In this document: positions 56,498-64,000 of the stretch, one piece after another
How positions within the stretch are numbered: position 1 is the first letter of the stretch
Layout of the letters: the number at the start of each line of letters is the position of its first letter
Origin: Paraburkholderia aromaticivorans
GTDB lineage: Bacteria > Pseudomonadota > Gammaproteobacteria > Burkholderiales > Burkholderiaceae
Assembly: GCF_002278075.1 (NCBI RefSeq)
Contig: NZ_CP022990.1
Coordinates: forward strand, 372,001 to 436,000
Length of the DNA: 64,000 nt
Direction of reading: 5' to 3'
Program-made: the position numbers and the translations under genes
Notes under the pieces: generated by a model
What the model was told of the DNA's origin: nothing
What the model saw: only the letters and a program-made list of their open reading frames with translations
Database searches by the model: none

Positions 56498-57424
56498 TCA
56501 CGATGTGCGTTCGAGCTGCTTCTTGAACGTCTCGATCAGCGCCCGCACTTTTGCCGGCGGATGGCTGGTGGGCGGAAACACCGCCTGAATGCTCGCGGGT
56601 TCGCTCGCCCACTCGGGCAGCAGGCGGATCAGCCGGCCCGCGGCGACATCGGCGCCGATCGAGAAATCCGTCAACAGCCCGAATCCGCCGCCGGCGAGGG
56701 TCGCCGAGCGGCACGCATTGGCCGTGTTCACCAGAAACGCGTTTTCGCAGCGCACGCTTTCGGCGTCGCCGTCGCCGTTGCGCTCGCCATTGCCGCGTCG
56801 CAATTCGAGCGTCAGCGGGTGCGGCAGAACCGTCAGCGCGCAATAGGGCATGGCCGACAGTTCGGCGGGCGTTTGCGGCTCTCCCCATATCTCGACGAAC
56901 TCCGGGCTCGCGACGATCCACTTGACGAAGCTGCCCAGCTTCACCGCACGGTAGTTGGAATCGGCCAGCCGGCCGAGGCGGATCGCCACGTCGATGCCGT
57001 CCGCGATGAGATCCACATATTGGTCGGTGCACAGCAATTCGACATTGAGCTGCGGATGCGCGCGGCGCAGTTCGACGAGTGCCGGCGCGACCGCCAGCGA
57101 GCCGTAATCGATCGGCGAACTGACGCGCAAGGTGCCGCGCACGGGCGCCGCTTCTCCGCCGATCGCCGTCAGCGCTTCTTCCGTGGCGCGCAGGATCTTC
57201 ACGCTGGCGTCGTAGAACGCGCGGCCCGGTTCCGTCAGACCGAGCCGGCGGGTGGTGCGGACCAGCAGGCTCGCGCCCACCTCGGCTTCAAGCCGCTGCA
57301 TGTGCGTGCTGACCATCGTTTTGGCGAGGCCCAGACGCGCTGCCGCGGCGGTCAGCGAGCCGGCCTCGACCACCGCGACGAAGATCGCCAGCCGGTTCAG
57401 GTTTACGTCGCGTACGTCGGCCAT
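56498..57424 (-). CDS. LysR-family transcriptional regulator
   Basis: A 308-residue LysR-type protein. The helix-turn-helix is at residues about 5-65 (LNRLAIFVAVVEAGSLTAAA, RLGLAKTMVSTHMQRLEAEV). The substrate-binding domain has GTLRVSSPIDYGSLAVAPAL and ADGIDVAIRLGRLADSNYRA, typical of the AaeR/DhcR-like branch. It diverges from a GST and a reductase-fusion gene 110 bases away and probably controls them. A small Gly/Asn/Asp insert near residue 220 is unusual. Confidence 0.85.
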   Translation of the reverse strand: MADVRDVNLNRLAIFVAVVEAGSLTAAAARLGLAKTMVSTHMQRLEAEVGASLLVRTTRRLGLTEPGRAFYDASVKILRATEEALTAIGGEAAPVRGTLRVSSPIDYGSLAVAPALVELRRAHPQLNVELLCTDQYVDLIADGIDVAIRLGRLADSNYRAVKLGSFVKWIVASPEFVEIWGEPQTPAELSAMPYCALTVLPHPLTLELRRGNGERNGDGDAESVRCENAFLVNTANACRSATLAGGGFGLLTDFSIGADVAAGRLIRLLPEWASEPASIQAVFPPTSHPPAKVRALIETFKKQLERTS

Positions 57425-57534
57425 GGTGGATTGTCCATCTTCGATTGATTGTGTTTCCCGGATTATCGGGCTTCTGCGAAGGCGCTCGTGCGCATTATGC
57501 TCGCTCCATCCCTTAACGCTTCATGGAGCCTGTT

Positions 57535-58176
57535 ATGCCCGCTGCCCAACCCGCCCAGCCGATCCGCCTGTACACAACGCCGCTATCCGGCCATGGGCAT
57601 CGGGTAAAGCTCTTTCTGACGCTGCTCGGCCTGCCGTTCGAAGTCGTCGAGCTGGATATGAAGGCCGGCGAGAACCGCAAGCCCGCGTATCTGGCGCTCA
57701 ACCCGTTCGGACAGGTGCCTACGATTCAGGACGGCGAAGTGACGCTGTTCGATTCGAACGCGATTCTGGTGTATCTGGCAAAGCGTTACGGCGACGCCTC
57801 GTGGTTGCCGGACGACCCGCTCGGCGCTGCCGCGGTGCAGCGCTGGCTGTCGCTCGCGGCCGGGCAGATCGCATACGGCCCTTGCGCCGCGCGGCTCGTC
57901 ACCGTATTCGGCGCGCCGCTCGATCACGAGAACGCGAAGAAGATCGCCGCGAAGCTGTTCGAGGTGCTCGACCGTGAACTCGCGGACAAGCCGTTCGCGG
58001 CGGGCAATCAGGTGACGATTGCCGACGTTGCGGCGCACACCTATATCGCGCATGCGCCGGAAGGCGGCGTGTCGCTCGAACCGTATCCGAACATTCGTGC
58101 GTGGCTGCGCCGTGTCGAGGCGTTGCCGCGGTTCGTCGCCATGCCGTCGACGAAGGCGGGGCTGCTCGCCGGGTGA
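57535..58176 (+). CDS. Glutathione S-transferase family protein
   Basis: A 213-residue GST. The N-terminal thioredoxin-like domain (IRLYTTPLSGHGHRVKLFLT, LALNPFGQVPTIQDGEVTLF, DSNAILVYLAKRYG) has a Ser near residue 18 in the catalytic position. The all-helical C-terminal domain has GNQVTIADVAAHTYIAHAPE. GGAG at 57524-57527 favours the ATG at 57535 over the ATG at 57523. It lies 33 bases before the PNPOx-FNR-ferredoxin fusion gene. The pair may handle one electrophilic or oxidised compound; substrate unknown. Confidence 0.88.
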   Translation: MPAAQPAQPIRLYTTPLSGHGHRVKLFLTLLGLPFEVVELDMKAGENRKPAYLALNPFGQVPTIQDGEVTLFDSNAILVYLAKRYGDASWLPDDPLGAAAVQRWLSLAAGQIAYGPCAARLVTVFGAPLDHENAKKIAAKLFEVLDRELADKPFAAGNQVTIADVAAHTYIAHAPEGGVSLEPYPNIRAWLRRVEALPRFVAMPSTKAGLLAG

Positions 58177-58209
58177 GCAGCCGATACTTGACGTCAACGG
58201 AGTCCGACG

Positions 58210-60267
58210 ATGTCCACGTTTATTCCTTTGAATGGCTGGGGCGCCGATGCCTCGCCGTTTCACGCGGCCGAACTCGCCGCCCAGCAGCGCGCGGGAGTGA
58301 GAAGCCAGGCGGAGTCGTCGGGACGCCGTGGAATCCGCCGCGCCATGCCGGACCAGCATCGCCAGTTCTTCGCCGGGCAGCCGTTCATGGTGTTCGGCGG
58401 TATCGACGCGCACGGGCAGCCGTGGGCGACCATGCGCGCGGGCGCGCCGGGTTTCGTGTCGTCGCCGGATGCGCGCACGCTGCGTATCGAAGGCGGCGTG
58501 CTGGCCGGGGACCCCCTGGCCGGCAGCTGGCGCAAGGGCGCGATGATCGGAGGTCTTGGGCTGCAGCCGCAGACACGGCGCCGTAACCGGATCAACGGTG
58601 TGGTGACCTCCGTGGACGGCGCCGCGTTGACGCTCGAGGTTCAACAGAGCTTCGGCAACTGCGCGAAGTACATCCAGAGCCGGTCGCCGAGCTGGGTGGA
58701 GGGCGGCGCGTCCCGGTCTTCCACGCCGCCGGACATAGCGGCGCAACTGAGCGACGCCGACCGCGCGTTACTGGCGAGCGCGGATACGTTTTTCATCGCG
58801 AGCGCGAATCTTGACGAGGACGCGGGTCTCGCTCGCGGCGTCGACGTGTCGCATCGCGGCGGGCCGCCCGGTTTCGTGCGTATCGACGATGAGCACACGC
58901 TGACGACGCCCGACTTCAGCGGCAATAACTTCTTCAACACGATCGGCAACCTGATCCACGATCCGCGCGCCGGCTTGCTGTTCATCGACTTTGCGAGCGG
59001 TGATCTGGTCTACGTTGCGGCGGATGCGGAAGTCGTTTGGGACGGCGCGGAACTGGCGGCGTTCGAAGGCGCGCAACGGCTCGTGCGTTTTCATGTGCGG
59101 GAAGTGCGGCGCAGCCGGGGCGCATTGCCGTTTCGCTGGTCCGACGTGGAGTTTGCCCCGCAGTTCGCTGCGGCGCTGCGCAAGCCGGTTGTGGCCTCGC
59201 CTTGGCGCACGCTCAAGGTTGCCGCGGTAGTCGATGAAACGCCGTCGATTCGTTCCTTCTACTTCGAATCGATCGACGGTGCGCCGTTGCCGCCGTACAA
59301 GCCGGGGCAGTTTTTGCCGATTCGCGTGCCGGCGCCGGGTTTCGACACACCGCTGACGCGAACCTACACGCTTTCCGACGCGCACGATCCGCAGCGGTAT
59401 CGGATCAGCGTCAAGCGCGAAGGCGTCGCCTCGAACTGGTTGCACGAGCATCTGGTTGCCGGCGTGCAGATCGAAGCCATGAAGCCGCGCGGCGCGTTCA
59501 TCTACGCAGAAGACAGCGCGCGGCCCGCCGTTTTCATTTCGGCCGGCATCGGCATCACGCCGATGATCGCCATGCTCCGGCATGCGTTGGCGGCGTCGCG
59601 CGATAACGGCGCGCAAGCGCGGCGGCTTTTTTTCTTTCACGGCGCGCGCAACGATCGCGAACGTCCTTTCAGTGTGGAGTTGAAGCAGATCGCGGCACGC
59701 AATTCGGCACTTTCGCTGCATCTTTTCGATAGCGCTGGTTCAGGACCGGCCGGCGGCGTATCGCGTGGACGCATCAGCATCGATGCATTGAAACGCGCGC
59801 TGCTTTTCGACGACTACGATTTCTATCTGTGCGGGCCCGAGTCGTTCATGCGCGACCTCTACGAAGGACTGCGTGGCTTGAATGTCGCGGATGAGCGTAT
59901 TCGCTTCGAAGCGTTCGGTCCGGCGAGCGTCAGGCGTACGCCGGCGAGGGACGAGACAAGCGCACGGGATGCGCCGGTGCAAGGCGCCGAAAGCGTACCG
60001 GTGACGTTTGCGCGTTCGGCGCGCACGATCCCGTGGCTTCCGCGCGACGGCAACCTGCTGGAGCTTGCCGAAACGCACGGCATTGCCGCGCCGTCGAGTT
60101 GCCGCTCGGGTGTGTGCGGTACGTGTTCGACGCGTGTGCTGGCGGGAAAGGTTGAGTACGAGGGTGAAGTCGAAGCGCAGATCGAACCCGGTGCGGCGCT
60201 GATCTGTATGTCGCATCCGGCTGCGGCGGATGCCGGTGGGGATGCAGGGGTAACGCTGGACCTCTGA
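58210..60267 (+). CDS. PNPOx-like / FNR-like / ferredoxin fusion oxidoreductase
   Basis: A 685-residue three-part protein. Residues about 40-330 form an FMN-binding split-barrel (PNPOx-like) domain (QFFAGQPFMVFGGIDAHGQP, NNFFNTIGNLIHDPRAGLLF). Residues about 335-575 are an FAD/NAD reductase (TRTYTLSDAHDPQRYRISVK, SAGIGITPMIAMLRHALAAS, YLCGPESFMRDLYEG). The last 90 residues are a plant-type ferredoxin (Cys631-x4-Cys636-x2-Cys639 plus a later Cys). It looks like a self-contained electron chain from NAD(P)H to a flavin-bound substrate. Similar fusions exist in proteobacteria; the substrate is unknown. A GST precedes it. Confidence 0.85.
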   Translation: MSTFIPLNGWGADASPFHAAELAAQQRAGVRSQAESSGRRGIRRAMPDQHRQFFAGQPFMVFGGIDAHGQPWATMRAGAPGFVSSPDARTLRIEGGVLAGDPLAGSWRKGAMIGGLGLQPQTRRRNRINGVVTSVDGAALTLEVQQSFGNCAKYIQSRSPSWVEGGASRSSTPPDIAAQLSDADRALLASADTFFIASANLDEDAGLARGVDVSHRGGPPGFVRIDDEHTLTTPDFSGNNFFNTIGNLIHDPRAGLLFIDFASGDLVYVAADAEVVWDGAELAAFEGAQRLVRFHVREVRRSRGALPFRWSDVEFAPQFAAALRKPVVASPWRTLKVAAVVDETPSIRSFYFESIDGAPLPPYKPGQFLPIRVPAPGFDTPLTRTYTLSDAHDPQRYRISVKREGVASNWLHEHLVAGVQIEAMKPRGAFIYAEDSARPAVFISAGIGITPMIAMLRHALAASRDNGAQARRLFFFHGARNDRERPFSVELKQIAARNSALSLHLFDSAGSGPAGGVSRGRISIDALKRALLFDDYDFYLCGPESFMRDLYEGLRGLNVADERIRFEAFGPASVRRTPARDETSARDAPVQGAESVPVTFARSARTIPWLPRDGNLLELAETHGIAAPSSCRSGVCGTCSTRVLAGKVEYEGEVEAQIEPGAALICMSHPAAADAGGDAGVTLDL

Positions 60268-60307
60268 TCGGCGAGCGATAGCGCCGGCCGATATCACGCG
60301 CGAGACG

Positions 60308-60535
60308 TCAATGCGTCGACTCGCGGACATCGGCGCCTGACAGGCAGCGTAGTGCCCGATCGCCGTCGCTACGGGCCGCGGCCTCGATCGGAAAGGTTTC
60401 CTTGCTGAACGCCACCACCTTGAATCCGGACCCCGCTGCGCGCGGCGTCGTAATACCCCAATGCCATCCGCCGTCCTGCTCGAAGACATGCAGAACCGGT
60501 GTGTTCGAACCGTGTAAAGCCTCATGAGTCGTCAT
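60308..60535 (-). CDS. Small conserved hypothetical protein
   Basis: A 75-residue protein starting MTTHEALHGSNTPVLHVFEQ. The centre reads GGWHWGITTPRAAGSGFKVV and AFSKETFPIEAAARSDGDRA, similar in style to small Burkholderia proteins of unknown function. GGAGG lies about 8 bases before the ATG at 60535, which supports this start over the frame opening 28 codons upstream. No signal peptide or membrane segment. Confidence 0.65.
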   Translation of the reverse strand: MTTHEALHGSNTPVLHVFEQDGGWHWGITTPRAAGSGFKVVAFSKETFPIEAAARSDGDRALRCLSGADVRESTH

Positions 60536-61009
60536 GGCACATTCCTCCGTCGCAGCACGACCGTGAGCGCAAATCGCAGACTCCTGACCCGAGTTTAGCC
60601 CTATTTTGCTGCACCGCAATATTTAGTTTGTTGCAGAAACGCTGAATGAGTGTGCGAGAGCCGCGGCCAGCACGGGAGGCGCGGATTAGAGCAGGCGTAC
60701 CAATACGCTCGAAATGATGACGGGTGGGCTAAACCGGGGGCGCCGGGCCACGATTACACAGCGGTGTCCACATCATTGGACGCGTCCTGACGGTGTAGCT
60801 CGACTCGCGGATGCAAGCGAACGGACGAACGAGCGTTCACACCAACGGACGTGAAATGCCAGGATTGCGATAACTGCTATGGACACGCATCGTGGCCTGT
60901 CACGCCCGCGTGAGGAAAGCGGAAACGCAACGGGCCGGTTCGCCGTGAAGCGCAACCGGCCCGTGCTTCCTGAGTCAATCGCCTGGTGTCAGGCGGGTGA
61001 GGCGAGTTC
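60536..61009. other. Intergenic region between the small gene and groEL
   Basis: About 470 bases without a supported gene. It includes an AT-richer patch (60600-60640) that probably holds the promoter of the small minus-strand gene, and a strong hairpin at 60930-60964 behind groEL. Short open frames on the minus strand lack ribosome sites and family features. Confidence 0.5.
60930..60964 (-). terminator. Rho-independent terminator candidate of groESL
   Basis: ACGGGCCGGTT (60930-60940) pairs perfectly with AACCGGCCCGT (60954-60964) around a 13-base loop. On the minus strand the stem is followed by TGCGTTTCC, a modest T-rich tail. It starts about 45 bases after the groEL stop. Confidence 0.6.
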
Positions 61010-62668
<1,659 letters not shown>

Positions 62669-62959
62669 TTATTGAGTGACGACTGCGACCACATCTTCTT
62701 CGCGCAGCACGAGCAGTTCATTGCCGTCGACCTTGACCGATTGCCCGGCGTATTTGCCGAACAGCACGCGTTCACCGACTTTCAGATCGGGCTCGATGCG
62801 TTTGCCGTCGCTATCGCGCTTGCCCGGCCCAATGGCGATCACTTCGCCCTGGTCGGGTTTTTCCGCGGCGCTCTCGGGAATCACAATGCCCGAAGCGGTT
62901 CTGTTTTCCTGGTCGAGACGCTTGACGATCAGGCGGTCATGCAAGGGACGTAGGCTCAT
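62669..62959 (-). CDS. groS: Co-chaperonin GroES
   Basis: A 96-residue co-chaperonin: [20 protein letters not shown] at the N-terminus, the mobile loop around [40 protein letters not shown] and the C-terminal REEDVVAVV. It caps GroEL. I chose the ATG at 62959, which fits the family exactly; the frame opens 43 codons earlier, across the CIRCE element. It is first in the groESL operon. Confidence 0.95.
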   Translation of the reverse strand: MSLRPLHDRLIVKRLDQENRTASGIVIPESAAEKPDQGEVIAIGPGKRDSDGKRIEPDLKVGERVLFGKYAGQSVKVDGNELLVLREEDVVAVVTQ

Positions 62960-62982
62960 GGTTCGATTTCCACGGTTAATTT

Positions 62983-63009
62983 CTGGCACTCGTCGTTGGT
63001 GAGTGCTGA
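62983..63009 (-). promoter_or_regulatory. CIRCE element (HrcA operator) of groESL
   Basis: CTGGCACTC (62983-62991), a 9-base spacer, and GAGTGCTGA (63001-63009) match the CIRCE consensus TTAGCACTC-N9-GAGTGCTAA. The inner GCACTC/GAGTGC arms are perfect and the outer bases deviate. It lies between the promoter and groES, so HrcA should repress this operon outside heat stress. Confidence 0.85.
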
Positions 63010-63018
63010 CCGGGATCG

Positions 63019-63048
63019 AGTATAGAAACGAGGCGTGCGTTGCTCCAA
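63019..63048 (-). promoter_or_regulatory. groESL promoter (TTGGAG, 18 bp, TATACT)
   Basis: On the minus strand TTGGAG (63043-63048) and TATACT (63019-63024) are 18 bases apart, a sigma-70-type promoter. Transcription would begin near 63012, just before the CIRCE element. No good sigma-32 -10 box (CCCCAT-like) was seen. Confidence 0.6.
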
Positions 63049-63251
63049 TAACGGATTCATCGATCCTTATCGGCAATTCGCATTTCACAATCGCGCATAT
63101 TCATAGCTCGATTCGCTGGTCTTGCGCGGAGAGCCGCGTCCCTATACTGGTCCGTCATATCGGCATGGCCTGACGGCGCGCCGGATCAATCTCCCCACTC
63201 AAACCAGGCGGATCGAATGCGATCCGTGCGTTTTTTATAAGGAATCAACGC

Positions 63252-64000
63252 ATGCAGGTCTCTCAGGACACCACGGCGCGCGCCAGGCTCGAAGCGGCAC
63301 TCGCCGGGTTGCCGGCACTGGCTCAGGCGATTGGCGAAGACGCCGCGCAACGTGAGGTGCGGCGCGAGCTGCCATTCGACGGCTTCAGGCTGTTTCGCGA
63401 ATCCGGTCTGGGCGTGCTCCGTTTTCCGGTCGAGTGGGGCGGTCTGGGGGGAAGCCTGGAAGATCTCTTTCACGTGATCGCCACGCTGGCCGCGCATGAG
63501 TCGAATGTGGCGCACGCATTGCGGATTCACTTCGACCAGACCGAGCAATTGCTGTTATCGCCGCGCTCCAGCTTCAACGACACGCAGATCGAACGCATAC
63601 GGCAAGGGGCGATCTTCGGCGGTGCGTCGACGGAGCTGGGTACGGCGAGGCCGGGCGAAATCGTCACGAAGCTCGCGCGCGACGGCGAGCACTTCCGCGT
63701 GACGGGCAGAAAGTATTATTCGACCGGCACCGCATTCGCCGACTATGCACGGATCAACGTGCAGGACGAACGCGACGAGAAAGTGTCGATCGTGATTCCC
63801 GTGTCGCGCGAAGGGTTGCAGGTACTCGACGACTGGGACGGCATGGGGCAGCGCATGACCGCAAGCGGCACGCTCGTGCTCGACAACGTGCAGGTCTTTT
63901 CTCACGAGATCGCGACACGCGGCTATACGTCGCTTGCCGGCCGGCATGGCAGCGCAGTGCGGCAATTGCATCTGGTGACAGTCGCGGCGGGGATCGTGCG
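63252..64000 (+). CDS. Acyl-CoA dehydrogenase-like flavin monooxygenase, cut by window edge
   Basis: An open frame from the ATG at 63252 runs off the window after about 249 codons. It shows the acyl-CoA dehydrogenase fold in the style of DszC/SfnC-type flavin-dependent monooxygenases: PFDGFRLFRESGLGVLRFPV, EWGGLGGSLEDLFHVIATLA, FGGASTELGTARPGEIVTKL, GRKYYSTGTAFADYARINVQ and DDWDGMGQRMTASGTLVLDN. Such enzymes use reduced flavin from a partner reductase, often on sulfur compounds, but the substrate is not decidable here. TAAGGAATC is the ribosome site. Confidence 0.8.
   Translation, partial: MQVSQDTTARARLEAALAGLPALAQAIGEDAAQREVRRELPFDGFRLFRESGLGVLRFPVEWGGLGGSLEDLFHVIATLAAHESNVAHALRIHFDQTEQLLLSPRSSFNDTQIERIRQGAIFGGASTELGTARPGEIVTKLARDGEHFRVTGRKYYSTGTAFADYARINVQDERDEKVSIVIPVSREGLQVLDDWDGMGQRMTASGTLVLDNVQVFSHEIATRGYTSLAGRHGSAVRQLHLVTVAAGIV

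Overview
This window is GC-rich DNA that fits a Burkholderia-group beta-proteobacterium, most likely Paraburkholderia or Burkholderia and probably a secondary chromosome. The evidence is gene content (Burkholderia-type porin, DUF4148-like protein, GlxA-type regulators), GC-rich third codon positions and gene order. No tRNA, rRNA, CRISPR array or intact insertion sequence was seen. The organism name is an inference.

Layout. 1-3.5 kb: end of a small membrane protein, a Spy/CpxP-like periplasmic protein and a DUF1800/DUF1501 pair. 3.7-9.4 kb: a BON-domain protein, an acyl-CoA dehydrogenase diverging from a short-chain dehydrogenase and an acyl-CoA ligase, and a small secreted protein. 9.5-9.9 kb: tail remnants of a LysR regulator and an MFS transporter. 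10-11 kb: a ferritin-domain VIT1/CCC1 transporter. 11.5-15.6 kb: a choline/betaine ABC transporter (ATPase, permease, binding protein) with a GlxA-type regulator. 15.9-18.6 kb: a decayed Rhs locus with two related tail-plus-immunity-like cassettes. 18.7-27.1 kb: a second GlxA-type regulator diverging from sdaA, then soxBDAG. 27.2-29.9 kb: an MFS transporter and a class C beta-lactamase-like protein. 30-35.3 kb: betIBA diverging from fdhA. 35.5-36.2 kb: remnants of two glycosyltransferase-type genes. 36.3-50.3 kb: a third GlxA-type regulator (likely GbdR), then glyA, an M19 dipeptidase-like gene, a V4R/DUF5943 gene, dgcA, dgcB, etfA, etfB, gbcA, gbcB and a betaine binding protein. 50.4-56.5 kb: purU, a LysR regulator diverging from betC, a second choline-binding protein and a porin. 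56.5-60.5 kb: a LysR regulator, a GST and an unusual PNPOx-FNR-ferredoxin fusion. 61-63 kb: an accessory groESL operon with a CIRCE element. 63.2 kb to the edge: the start of an acyl-CoA-dehydrogenase-like monooxygenase.

The core is a nearly self-contained choline island of about 45 kb. Choline-O-sulfate is cleaved by BetC. Choline goes to betaine through BetA and BetB, to dimethylglycine through GbcAB, to sarcosine through DgcAB with EtfAB, to glycine through SoxBDAG, to serine through GlyA and to pyruvate through SdaA. FdhA and PurU deal with the one-carbon units. One ABC core appears to be served by three binding proteins.

The most interesting signals are: (1) pairs of half-sites spaced exactly 21 bp upstream of five choline-island genes, which look like an AraC/GlxA-type operator; (2) the island's M19 'dipeptidase' has lost the His-x-Asp metal ligands; (3) DgcA has Ala in place of one expected iron-sulfur cysteine; (4) a decayed tandem Rhs-tail/immunity array; (5) three places where gene tails were left behind by deletions.
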